NCBI GenBank assembly: GCA_004554775.1
Contig: SFKI01000010.1
Location: forward strand, 1 to 64,000
Source of the DNA: Subdoligranulum variabile
Lineage (GTDB): Bacteria > Bacillota > Clostridia > Oscillospirales > Ruminococcaceae
DNA length: 64,000 bases
Direction: 5' to 3'
Shown: positions 7,823 through 15,790 of the stretch, one piece after another
Layout: each line of letters starts with the position of its first letter
Numbering within the stretch: the stretch's first letter is position 1
Position numbers and translations under genes: made by a program
The notes under the pieces: model-generated
What the model was told of the DNA's origin: nothing
Databases searched by the model: none
The model's input: only the letters and a program-made list of their open reading frames with translations

Positions 7823-8675
7823 GCCGCGCTTTGGCACGGCGGGCCTGGCGGACAGCTACCCGGTCAAAAGGTTTGACCCCGCCGCCATTGCCGCCTATAC
7901 AGCGGGCTTTGGGCTTACGGCGTTCGAGTATCAGTGCGGCCGCGGCGTGCGGCTGGCCCACGACAAGGCCCGTGCGCTGGGCGCTGCCTGCGCCGCACGG
8001 GGCATCGCGCTCTCGGTCCACGCGCCGTACTACATCAGCATGTCGAGTCTGGAAGAGGACAAGCGGCTGAACAGCATCGACTACCTGCTGCAAAGCTGCG
8101 CCCTGGTCAAAGCACTGGGCGGCAGGCGGGTCATCTTCCATTCCGGCTCCTGCGGCAAGCAAAGCCGTGAGGCCGCATTGGAAAAGGCGCTTGACACGAT
8201 GCAGCGCGCGGTAAAGGCCTGCGACGACGCGGGCTACGGCGACTGCATCCTCTGCCCTGAAACGATGGGCAAGGTCAACCAGCTGGGCACGCTGGACGAA
8301 GTGCTGGCCCTGTGCGAAGTGGACAGGCGCATCACGCCCTGCATCGACTTTGGCCACCTCTACGCCCGCAGCCTGGGCACCCAGTTTGCCGAAGCCACCG
8401 CTGCCGCCGATTACGCTGCCCTGCTGGACACCCTGCAGGCAAGGCTGGGGGATGAGCGTGCGGTGCAGTTCCACGCGCATTTTTCCCGTATTGCCTACAC
8501 CAAGGGCGGCGAGAAGTGCCACCTGACCTTTGCCGATACCGACTACGGTCCGCCGCACGTGCCGCTGCTGGCGCTGCTGAAAAGCCGCAGCCTGGCACCC
8601 ACCATCATCTGCGAAAGCGCCGGGACCCAGGCCGAGGATGCGGCGGAGCTGGCTAAAACATATGGCTCATTATAA
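7815..8675 (+). CDS. Endonuclease IV-like TIM-barrel protein (AP endonuclease family 2)
   Basis: 286 residues with ligand-type segments in family order: HAPYYISM, IFHSGS, CPETMGK, DFGHL, FHAHFS, KCH and ICES. Endonuclease IV cleaves abasic sites using three zinc ions. The site equivalent to the zinc ligand Asp229 of the E. coli enzyme (DxH) reads KCH, so one ligand seems replaced while the His is kept. Activity may be altered, or another group may bind the metal. It overlaps yqeG by 8 bases. Confidence 0.8.
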   Translation: MSEPRFGTAGLADSYPVKRFDPAAIAAYTAGFGLTAFEYQCGRGVRLAHDKARALGAACAARGIALSVHAPYYISMSSLEEDKRLNSIDYLLQSCALVKALGGRRVIFHSGSCGKQSREAALEKALDTMQRAVKACDDAGYGDCILCPETMGKVNQLGTLDEVLALCEVDRRITPCIDFGHLYARSLGTQFAEATAAADYAALLDTLQARLGDERAVQFHAHFSRIAYTKGGEKCHLTFADTDYGPPHVPLLALLKSRSLAPTIICESAGTQAEDAAELAKTYGSL

Positions 8676-8725
8676 ATGGCTAACGAAAAAATACCAAATT
8701 TCGCGCAAAAAAATCGGTTCAGGGC

Positions 8726-8754
8726 TTGAAAAAGTCCATTGTATCCTGTAAAAT
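8726..8754 (+). promoter_or_regulatory. Promoter of efp
   Basis: TTGAAA at 8726-8731 and TAAAAT at 8749-8754 with 17-base spacing, 43 bases before the efp start. Confidence 0.7.
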
Positions 8755-8796
8755 AAATACAGGTATGTATTTTGTAATTTATGGAGGAATTTCTAT

Positions 8797-9357
8797 ATGA
8801 TTTCAGCAGGCGAATTCCGCAACGGCGTCACCTTCGAGCAGGACGGCCAGGTCCTTCAGGTCGTTGAGTTCCAGCACGTCAAGCCCGGCAAGGGCGCTGC
8901 TTTCGTGCGCACCAAGACCAAGAACGTTATCACCGGCTCTGTCGTTGAGACCAGCTACAACCCCACCGCCAAGTTCCCGCAGGCGTTCATCGAGCGCAAG
9001 GAGGTCACTTACTCTTACGAGGATGGCGACCTGTACCACTTCATGGATGTTGAGACCTACGACGACATCCCCGTTGGTGCCAGCGATGTGCCCGACAACT
9101 TCAAGTTCTGCAAAGAGAACGATACCTGCAAGCTGCTGAGCTACAAGGGCAAGGTTTTCAGCGTTGAGATCCCCAACTTTGTTGAGCTGGAAGTCACCGC
9201 TACCGAGCCGGGTGTCAAGGGCAACACCGCCACCAACACCCTGAAGCCCGCTACCGTCGAGACCGGTGCCGAGATCCGCGTGCCCCTGTTCATCAACGAG
9301 GGCGACAAGATCCGCATTGATACCCGCACCGGCGAGTATATGGAGCGCGTGAACTAA
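8797..9357 (+). CDS. efp: Elongation factor P
   Basis: 186 residues, standard length, with KOW-like and two OB domains. EF-P binds between the P and E sites and relieves stalling at polyproline stretches. The exposed loop reads KPGKGAAF with Lys32 at the modification site, like the B. subtilis Lys32 protein; no lysyl-modifying epmA/epmB gene is nearby. GGAGGAA precedes the ATG. The zinc-ribbon gene follows 80 bases downstream. Confidence 0.98.
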   Translation: MISAGEFRNGVTFEQDGQVLQVVEFQHVKPGKGAAFVRTKTKNVITGSVVETSYNPTAKFPQAFIERKEVTYSYEDGDLYHFMDVETYDDIPVGASDVPDNFKFCKENDTCKLLSYKGKVFSVEIPNFVELEVTATEPGVKGNTATNTLKPATVETGAEIRVPLFINEGDKIRIDTRTGEYMERVN

Positions 9358-9437
9358 TTTTGTTCCACAAGGCCGAGCTTGGCACACCGCCGCGCCCGGC
9401 CTTTTTTAACAGGATTTATGAACGGAGGATTTCTGTT

Positions 9438-9869
9438 ATGGCTATGGACTTGAATGCAAAGGCTGCCTACATCCGCGGCCTGATGACCGGTATGGAGTTT
9501 GACCCCGCCAGCAAGAACGGCAAGGTCATTGCCGCCATGATGGACCTGCTGGAAGAAATGGCTGCCCAGGTGGTTGAGCATGACAATGCCTTGGATCAGG
9601 TCTACGATGAGCTGGAGACTTTGGACCAGGATGTGGACGATATCGTAAGCGACCTGTACACCGATGATGAGGACGAGGACGACAGCGAGGAGGACGGCGA
9701 CGACGCCCTGTACGAAGTGACCTGCCCGAACTGCGGCAAGGTCTCCACCGTGGACGAAGAAACGCTGCTGGATCAGACCCAGGAGCTGGTTTGCCCGTAC
9801 TGCAATGCCTCTTTTGACATTGAGCTGGAGGGCACCGAGGACGAGCTGCCCGAGGACAACGACCAGTAA
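9438..9869 (+). CDS. CD1247-type protein: helical N-terminus, acidic linker, C-terminal zinc ribbon
   Basis: 143 residues. Residues 1-70 are helical (KAAYIRGLMTGMEF start), followed by a strongly acidic stretch (DDEDEDDSEEDGDD) and a ribbon with CPNCG and CPYCN pairs spaced like a four-cysteine zinc site. This resembles the Clostridia family called CD1247 N-terminal domain-containing, often near efp; its function is unknown. ATG at 9438 follows GGAGG. The acidic linker and ribbon suggest a protein or nucleic-acid contact role, but that is a guess. Confidence 0.75.
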   Translation: MAMDLNAKAAYIRGLMTGMEFDPASKNGKVIAAMMDLLEEMAAQVVEHDNALDQVYDELETLDQDVDDIVSDLYTDDEDEDDSEEDGDDALYEVTCPNCGKVSTVDEETLLDQTQELVCPYCNASFDIELEGTEDELPEDNDQ

Positions 9870-9896
9870 GGCAAAACCCTATAAGGCATAAAAAAT

Positions 9897-9935
9897 ACCA
9901 GCCTGTCTCTTTTGGGGGACAGGCTGGTTTTGTTT
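9897..9935 (+). terminator. Terminator of the efp region
   Basis: ACCAGCCTGTC at 9897-9907 pairs with GACAGGCTGGT at 9918-9928, followed by TTTTGTTTT. It separates converging genes and has A-rich sequence on the other side. Confidence 0.9.
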
Positions 9936-9953
9936 TGTTGCGGGTGCAGAAAA

Positions 9954-10241
9954 TTACTTTTTCTGCAATGCGCCTTGCAGCATGATATCGCCGAACGACA
10001 GCGCGTTATACAGGCCCACTTTATTGGCCTGGCGGACGATGCGCTCCGGCAGGGGCTTGGAATCATCGGTGGACAGCAGAACGATATGCACCTTATCGGC
10101 CACGTCGACGCCGTTTTCTTTGGTGTTGCTCAGGACCTGCAAGTAGACTACGTAGGGATCGCTCATCGAGCCGTAGTAGATATCGTTGCCGCAGCGCACC
10201 AGCGGGCGGCCTTTATAGGTCAGTTTCGGGGTATAAGCCAT
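9954..10241 (-). CDS. Conserved-looking small protein of unknown function
   Basis: 95 residues, ATG at 10241 with a GAAGGTTTC-type site upstream. The sequence is soluble and mixed alpha/beta in appearance, with strands around LVRCGNDIYYG and KVHIVLLST and no transmembrane segment or cysteine motif. GC and codon use match the surrounding genes and no better frame overlaps it. The family is not recognised. It sits alone between a terminator and the glycan locus. Confidence 0.65.
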   Translation of the reverse strand: MAYTPKLTYKGRPLVRCGNDIYYGSMSDPYVVYLQVLSNTKENGVDVADKVHIVLLSTDDSKPLPERIVRQANKVGLYNALSFGDIMLQGALQKK

Positions 10242-10329
10242 GGCTGAAACCTTCTTTCTTCGTTTGTCTAGTAATCTATTATAGCATAGTTGGCGTAGTA
10301 TTACAAATTTTTATTTTGGGTTTGCGGTG

Positions 10330-10398
10330 GGTGTCCTCCGGGGCCGAAAGAAACTCTATGGTGGCGGAGGATGGCCCCTCTCAAGGGGAGCCTTTTGT
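10330..10398. repeat. Fragment of the composite intergenic repeat
   Basis: Contains TCCGGGGCCGAAAGAAACTC and CCCCTCTCAAGGGGAGCC. The first is the reverse complement of the module before the GGCCCCGGAGGGG hairpins at 32.7 and 46.0 kb; the second recurs near 18.2 kb. It trails the glycan operon, so it may act in 3' end formation. Confidence 0.6.
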
Positions 10399-10399
10399 G

Positions 10400-10759
10400 T
10401 TACAGATCCAACTTCTCCCTTTCCACCTTTTCCTCGTTCAGTGCGACCTGCTCGGTCAGGATGCGGACTTTGCTGTCGAGTTGGCTGAGGCGGATGGACA
10501 TGAAAAACTGTTTGGCCAGCAGCAAAAAGATGATGACCACGTACACAAAGTTGATGGGGCTCATGAAGCCGAGCAGGTTCGCGGCCCAGTAGGCGATGCC
10601 GGGGAAGATGGCCAAGATCAGCAGCGCGGCGCTGAACAGCAGCCAGAAAATGGTATCCTCGATCTGGACTTTTGCCTGGCGCACGCGGCGCAGGATGTAC
10701 CACGCTGTGACCAGGCTGCCGAAGATCAGGCAGATGCGGATAAGCGTTTGGTCGAACAT
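10400..10759 (-). CDS. DUF2304 membrane protein
   Basis: 119 residues with three hydrophobic segments (about 7-20, 36-62 and 67-88) and a charged C-terminal helix with heptad-like Leu/Val spacing. DUF2304 proteins are commonly encoded beside a family 2 glycosyltransferase, and here the GT2 stop is one base before this start. That supports a membrane partner role for the GT2. ATG at 10759 follows AAAGGAG. Last gene of the glycan operon. Confidence 0.88.
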   Translation of the reverse strand: MFDQTLIRICLIFGSLVTAWYILRRVRQAKVQIEDTIFWLLFSAALLILAIFPGIAYWAANLLGFMSPINFVYVVIIFLLLAKQFFMSIRLSQLDSKVRILTEQVALNEEKVEREKLDL

Positions 10760-10760
10760 T

Positions 10761-11480
10761 TTACAGGCTCCTTTCGGGATACGGGGTCGCGGTGTCGCGC
10801 TTGCGGAACCACTGGATCAGCAAGATCGAGATGGACATTTTGACCATATACTGCACACTGCGCCAGAACGTCAGGTAGCTTTGGCCGGCGGTGCGCTCAC
10901 CCATTTCGACCTGCACTTCCTTGACCTTTGCACCGTTTTTGATCAGATAGCTGATGGTATCCGGCTCGGGGCCGTAGTTCAGGTTCTGAGCAAATTCCTG
11001 CATCATGCTGCGGTTGAACATCCGCATGCCGCTGGTGGGGTCGCAGATGGCGCGGCCCGTCGTAAGCCGGATGGACCAGCTGATGATATAGCTGCCCAGC
11101 ATCCGCAGCGTTTTGGGCTTTTTTACGGTCAGAAACCGGCTGCCGATGACGATATCGTTGCCCTCCTCCAGTGCTTCCAGCATTGGGGCAATGAACTCGG
11201 GGCGGTGCTGGCCGTCGGCGTCCAGCTGCATGGCGCAGTCGTAGTCGTTCTCGGCCGCATAGCGCAGCCCGGTCTGGAAGGCACCCGCCAGCCCCAGGTT
11301 GACCGGCAGATCAATGAGCCGGTAGCCGTGGGCGCGGCAGACGGCGGCGGTCTTATCGCGGCTGCCGTCGTTGACGACGACATAATCGTACTGGGGGTAC
11401 TGGGTGGTCAGCTCTTCGACCACGGGCACGATGCTGTCCTCCTCGTTATACGCGGGGATGACGATGAGTAATTTTGACAT
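10761..11480 (-). CDS. Family 2 glycosyltransferase (dolichyl/undecaprenyl-phosphate sugar type)
   Basis: 239 residues of GT-A fold: LIVIPAYNEEDSI at the start, VVNDGSRD, and the metal-binding QLDADGQH. It looks most like polyprenyl-phosphate mannose or glucose synthases, which load one sugar onto a lipid carrier on the cytoplasmic face. No clear membrane helices of its own, so the adjacent DUF2304 protein may anchor it. ATG at 11480 follows AGGAGC. The GT4 gene ends one base upstream. Confidence 0.88.
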   Translation of the reverse strand: MSKLLIVIPAYNEEDSIVPVVEELTTQYPQYDYVVVNDGSRDKTAAVCRAHGYRLIDLPVNLGLAGAFQTGLRYAAENDYDCAMQLDADGQHRPEFIAPMLEALEEGNDIVIGSRFLTVKKPKTLRMLGSYIISWSIRLTTGRAICDPTSGMRMFNRSMMQEFAQNLNYGPEPDTISYLIKNGAKVKEVQVEMGERTAGQSYLTFWRSVQYMVKMSISILLIQWFRKRDTATPYPERSL

Positions 11481-11481
11481 C

Positions 11482-12624
11482 TTAGCTCCTTTTGGCTGCT
11501 TGGGCCGCGGTTTTCTCCATTGTAGCAAAGACGGCCTGCCATGTAAAGTGGGCGCACAGGCGCTGGTAGGCAGCGTCGGCCCGGGTGCGCGCAGCGTCCG
11601 GGTCTGCCAGCACCGCCTGCAACGCGGCTGCGATGGCGGCGGGGTCGGCGGTTTCGAGGTAAGCGGCATAGCCTGCATCGGGCAGCAGCTCGCCCGTGCC
11701 CGCCGTGTGGGTGGTGAGGATCGGGCAGCGGCAGGCGGCGGCTTCGAGCAGCGTGGTGGGGAAGCCCTCGGCGTACTCGGTGGGCAGGCAGTAGCAATCG
11801 GCCTGCGTTAACAGCTGCACGATCTGCGGGTGGGGCAGGGCACCCAGCGCGTAGACGGGCGCGCCGAGGGCACGCAGCGCGGCTTCCTCGGGGCCGGTAC
11901 CCGCGACAAAGAGTGCGCAGGGGGTGCCGTTCGCGTTTACCTGCCGCACGGCTTCGGCCAGCCTGGCCGCGCCTTTTTCGGGGATGAGCCGCCCCACGAA
12001 CGCCACGATGGGCGTGGCGGGGGCCAGGCCGAACTCGCTGCGGAGATCGCGCGGGTGGTCGGCTGCCAGCGCGGCAAGCTCCTCCGGGTCCACGGCGTTG
12101 GGCAGGCGGCCTGCCGCCGTGATGCCAAACGTGCGCAGCCAGCGGCAGACATCGCCCGAGACCCCGTAGAACGGAAACCCGCAGCCCTTGATGATGCCGC
12201 AGGCGAGGTGCTCGTACAACTTGCCCGCCAGCCCGGCCAGTCCGCCGTGCATCATGTAGCCGGTGGAATGGTCCAGCACCAGCGCGGGGATGCCGCGGCG
12301 CTTGCACTGCCGCGCGGCCCAGACGCTTTGGGTGTACATGCGGGTCTGGATGACGGCAAAGTCGATGCCCTGCGCCCAAAGGTCGGCAGCAGGCGGGCAG
12401 GGCTTGAGCACCGGGAACCGCCCGCCCATGACCGGCCAGGCGGGCAGACGCCAGATCTCAATGCCGTCGGCATCTGTTTCCCGCGCAGGCAGGCCGGGCA
12501 GGCTGCTGGTGACGACCAGCGCCCGGTGCCCGGCGGCACGGCAGCGGCGTGCGAGGTTCCAGGTGTACCGCTCGACCCCGCCGGGGGTGGGCAGATATTG
12601 GGTTGTGAAAAAGCAGAAAGTCAT
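11482..12624 (-). CDS. Family 4 glycosyltransferase
   Basis: 380 residues of GT-B fold. The N-terminal domain carries YLPTPGGVERYTWNLAR, the Gly-rich loop typical of GT4. The C-terminal domain has GRLIPEKG and the donor-binding EYAEGFPTTLLEA with the two-glutamate signature. It transfers a sugar from a nucleotide donor, retaining configuration; the actual sugar cannot be read. It starts 10 bases after the DUF2142 gene stops and is part of the same transcript. Confidence 0.88.
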   Translation of the reverse strand: MTFCFFTTQYLPTPGGVERYTWNLARRCRAAGHRALVVTSSLPGLPARETDADGIEIWRLPAWPVMGGRFPVLKPCPPAADLWAQGIDFAVIQTRMYTQSVWAARQCKRRGIPALVLDHSTGYMMHGGLAGLAGKLYEHLACGIIKGCGFPFYGVSGDVCRWLRTFGITAAGRLPNAVDPEELAALAADHPRDLRSEFGLAPATPIVAFVGRLIPEKGAARLAEAVRQVNANGTPCALFVAGTGPEEAALRALGAPVYALGALPHPQIVQLLTQADCYCLPTEYAEGFPTTLLEAAACRCPILTTHTAGTGELLPDAGYAAYLETADPAAIAAALQAVLADPDAARTRADAAYQRLCAHFTWQAVFATMEKTAAQAAKRS

Positions 12625-12634
12625 AATGTCCCCG

Positions 12635-15178
12635 TTAGCGGGCGATGACCGCCAGCATGATGTTGAGGATAACGCCCCACTGCACCAGCGCCAGCGCGCC
12701 GGTCAGGTGGGTCTGGGCCTCGGTGTCGTCCGGCACGGCGGCCAGGCGGCGGGGCAGGCAGGTCAGCAGCAGCGCGGGCAGCACGGGCAAGAAGTAGCGC
12801 CCCTGCAAGCCGTACAGCGTTTCATAATGGGTGGGGGTCCACAGCAGGCAGCCGGCCACGGCCAGCAGGCAGCTGCAAACGGCCGCCGCCGCGCCCCAGC
12901 CGCGCAGCTTACCGGTGGGCAAGGGGGTGTTTTGGGCGGGCAGTGCCGCGTAGGCCAGCAGCAGATACAGCGCCACGACCCAGAACCACGCCAGGTCCAG
13001 CGTGTAGTAGCTTAAACTGCCACCCACGAGGGTGCGCAGATAGTGGTCGCCGTTTTGCACGATGCTGCGCACAAACAACAGCGCGGTATCGGGCAGATGA
13101 TGCAGGATGTAGCCCGGCGTGTAGGTGGCTTCATCGGCAGCATCGGTCACGCTTTGGGTGGCACGGGTGGCACGGGCGGCTTCCACTTCCGCCGCCACAG
13201 TCTCGCGGTTCAGCGGGATGCGGTCGTCCATCGTGCCGACGTCCAGCCCCAGCGCAGCAAAGCGGTCCACGCAGGTGGGCAGGTTGAAGAGCTGCTTGTA
13301 GGCCTGCATCGCGCCGCCCTCGGCAAAATAAGGCAGGTAGGCGTCGGCGTTGCCGATGGTGACATCGGTGCCCAGCAGGGCGTAGGACGCCATCGTGTAG
13401 AACGCCTGCGCGTCGGTGTAGGTGTTGGCCTTGTCGGTGGTGAAGAGAAAGCTCTGGCCCAGCACGGCGGGGGAAACATCGCCCTCTGCCAGCGCCTGTA
13501 CCCAGAAATCGACCTCGCTCTGCGCGGGGCTGCGCGTGTCGGCTATGTAATAGTATAACCGCCGCACGTAGTTTTCCATCGTGTTGTCGGTGCAGATGGC
13601 TTCCTCGTAGGCGGCGTCCGGCTCAGCCGGGGCGTTTTTGGCGCTGCGGGCGTCGTCGGTGGTTTCCTCGGTGACAGCTGCCGCATTGTCAGCGGCGGGG
13701 GAGCCGAGCGCGCCGGTCAGGGTGCCGGTGTTCAGCACCAGCGCCAGCGCCAGGCAGGCGGCCAGGTAGCCAAGCTTTTTCGCCTTGGCGTGGCGGCCCA
13801 GTGCGGCGGCAGGCACCAGCACAAACAGTGCGGCCAGCGGTAGATAGACCATCTTGCCGGGGGCCAGCAGAATGCCGGTGATGGCCAGCGCGGCCATGCG
13901 TTTGGGCGTGGGCTTGCTGTACACGGCGTCCAGCAGCAGTGCCGTAAAGGCAAAGCAGAGCCCCAGCAGCACGGCATCGCGGCTGAAACTGGCTGCGAGG
14001 TGCAGCGTCATGGGCAGTAGTGCCACAGCGGTGAAAATGCGCTTGCCGCAGGGCGCGGCCTTGACGGCGAACGCCGCCAGCAGTGCAAAGATCAGCAGGT
14101 TTGCCAGCCGCCCCAGTGCCAGCGCAGGGGTAAAGCCGAGGTGCAGAAGGTACGCCAAAAACACCGCGCCGCCGCTGGCTAAGTAAAGCAGCGGGTTCTG
14201 GTCGGTTTGCAGCTCGTGGTATTCCCGGTGGCTGTCAAACGGGGCGTCGGTGGTGGTAAGCAGCGTGTCGGTGAACTCCTGCCAGGTGAACACGGTGGTG
14301 TTTTCGTCCTGCAGCAGCTCGTCGGTATCGGTCTCGCGGCGGAAGGTCGTCGTTGTGGGGACCTTGCCCATCTGCCAGTCGTCCGTGGAGAGCATGTTGG
14401 CCCACTTGCTGGCAAGGGTGAAGCTCTGGTTGATGTGGTACTTTTCATCGGGGGCCGCATAGGGCGGCAGAATGACCGAGTAGATAAGCCCAAAGCCCAG
14501 CACCAGCACAAAAACAAGGCGATGCAGCGATACTTTGCGGCTGAGGCACGCATACACGGCAAACGCCGCCAGCAGCGCCGCCGCGCCGCCCGCCAGCAAA
14601 AAGAACCGCGTCAGGTAGCCGCCCATGCGCTGGTAGGTCACTTGCATGGCCATCGTGCCGTCGATGGGCGTGCCGTTGACGGTCATCTGCTCTTTCCAGA
14701 GCGCGACGCCCACGCTGTGGCCGACAGCGAGGATGGCGTCGGTCTCGTAATGCGGGGTGACGGTCAGCTGATAGCGGCGGCCCGGCTGGCCCGCAACGGC
14801 GGTGTCCAGCCCAAGGGTCGTGTACTGGTCGGGGATGATATTCTGCATCACGCCGGTGGAGCGGGCCAGTTCTTCGCCGGTGTCGGCATCGGAGAGGACG
14901 ACCTCCAGCGTGCCCTGCGGGTTCGCGCCGGGCAGGTAAAACTCCAGCCCGATGGTGTAAAGGTCCTTATCATAGGTAAAGACCTGGGCGGCGCTGTCGC
15001 CGGGGTGGAGCAGCTCGGACTGGTTGAAGTCGTCGCAAAGGGTCTCGGTGCGGCCCTTGCCCAGCTGCGGGCGCACGACGGCCAGCCAGATGGCAGCGGT
15101 AGCCGCAAGCAGGACCACGAGTGTGACGAGTGCAGCCAGCAGCGGGCGGTGATTTTGTTTTTTGGCAGTTTGGGGCAT
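12635..15178 (-). CDS. DUF2142 polytopic membrane protein (glycan-locus GT-C-like)
   Basis: 847 residues. An N-terminal helix (about 13-33) is followed by an outside beta-rich region (40-180), then roughly ten helices. After the second helix comes PPYAAPDEKYHIN, the DUF2142 signature with its paired acidic residues, resembling the catalytic first loop of GT-C enzymes. A second soluble stretch of about 180 residues lies before the last helices. Members sit in polysaccharide loci and are thought to add or move sugars on the outer face; this is not proven. The operon position supports a glycan role. Confidence 0.82.
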   Translation of the reverse strand: MPQTAKKQNHRPLLAALVTLVVLLAATAAIWLAVVRPQLGKGRTETLCDDFNQSELLHPGDSAAQVFTYDKDLYTIGLEFYLPGANPQGTLEVVLSDADTGEELARSTGVMQNIIPDQYTTLGLDTAVAGQPGRRYQLTVTPHYETDAILAVGHSVGVALWKEQMTVNGTPIDGTMAMQVTYQRMGGYLTRFFLLAGGAAALLAAFAVYACLSRKVSLHRLVFVLVLGFGLIYSVILPPYAAPDEKYHINQSFTLASKWANMLSTDDWQMGKVPTTTTFRRETDTDELLQDENTTVFTWQEFTDTLLTTTDAPFDSHREYHELQTDQNPLLYLASGGAVFLAYLLHLGFTPALALGRLANLLIFALLAAFAVKAAPCGKRIFTAVALLPMTLHLAASFSRDAVLLGLCFAFTALLLDAVYSKPTPKRMAALAITGILLAPGKMVYLPLAALFVLVPAAALGRHAKAKKLGYLAACLALALVLNTGTLTGALGSPAADNAAAVTEETTDDARSAKNAPAEPDAAYEEAICTDNTMENYVRRLYYYIADTRSPAQSEVDFWVQALAEGDVSPAVLGQSFLFTTDKANTYTDAQAFYTMASYALLGTDVTIGNADAYLPYFAEGGAMQAYKQLFNLPTCVDRFAALGLDVGTMDDRIPLNRETVAAEVEAARATRATQSVTDAADEATYTPGYILHHLPDTALLFVRSIVQNGDHYLRTLVGGSLSYYTLDLAWFWVVALYLLLAYAALPAQNTPLPTGKLRGWGAAAAVCSCLLAVAGCLLWTPTHYETLYGLQGRYFLPVLPALLLTCLPRRLAAVPDDTEAQTHLTGALALVQWGVILNIMLAVIAR

Positions 15179-15217
15179 GGGGGCCTCCGAATGGATTTAG
15201 TACGGCAAAGGGGAAAA

Positions 15218-15244
15218 CGGGCGGATATAGAATCCGCCCCTACG
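15218..15244. repeat. Single GGGCGGATATAG hairpin repeat unit
   Basis: A lone copy of the ACGGGCGGATAT..ATCCGCCCCTACG hairpin sits inside the glycan operon between the HAD phosphatase and DUF2142 genes. Related units are at 3.3, 39.1, 42.8, 45.8 and 57.1 kb. Confidence 0.8.
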
Positions 15245-15281
15245 GGTGGTAAGATTTATTGGGACGTCGTAGAGGCGGCCT

Positions 15282-15788
15282 TTATATTTCCGCGCCAAAG
15301 GCAGCTTTTACGGCATCGTGCCAGCGGCCGTCGGTGCGCAGGATGTGCTCTACCGCGCCGCGGACGGCACCTTCGCCGCCGCGCTGGGGGCATTGGTAGT
15401 CGGCGCGGGCTTTTACCTCGGGTGCTGCGTCGGCCGGGCAGGCCACAAAGCCGCACAGGGCCATCGCGGCCAGGTCGTTCAGGTCGTCGCCGCAGTAGGC
15501 AGCTTCCTCGCGCGCGTAGCCGTTCCGGGCCATAAAGTCCCGCAAAAAGTCTGCCTTGCGGCTGATATTCTGGTAAATATCGGTGATTTTCAGGTCGGCG
15601 GCGCGGCGGCGGACGGCCTCGCACTCGCGCCCGGTGCAGATCATGACCCGGATGCCTGCGGTGCGAGCCAGCACCAGCCCGGCCCCGTCCTTGATGGCAA
15701 ATTTCTTCAGCTCGTTGCCGGTGGCGTCGTAGTAAACGCCGCCGTCGGTCATCGTGCCGTCAACGTCCAGCACCAGTAAACGGATCAT
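15282..15788 (-). CDS. KdsC-like HAD phosphatase
   Basis: 168 residues without a cap domain, beginning MIRLLVLDVDGTMTDGG and holding KDGAGLV, ICTGRE, the motif III Lys of SRKADFLRDF and CGDDLNDLAAM. This is the 3-deoxy-ulosonate 8-phosphate or 9-phosphate phosphatase pattern (KdsC/NeuA C-terminal type). It would remove phosphate from a new ulosonic acid before CMP activation. Two start codons adjoin; the one at 15788 is better spaced from AAAGGG. The start overlaps the aldolase stop. Confidence 0.86.
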   Translation of the reverse strand: MIRLLVLDVDGTMTDGGVYYDATGNELKKFAIKDGAGLVLARTAGIRVMICTGRECEAVRRRAADLKITDIYQNISRKADFLRDFMARNGYAREEAAYCGDDLNDLAAMALCGFVACPADAAPEVKARADYQCPQRGGEGAVRGAVEHILRTDGRWHDAVKAAFGAEI

Positions 15789-15790
15789 CA

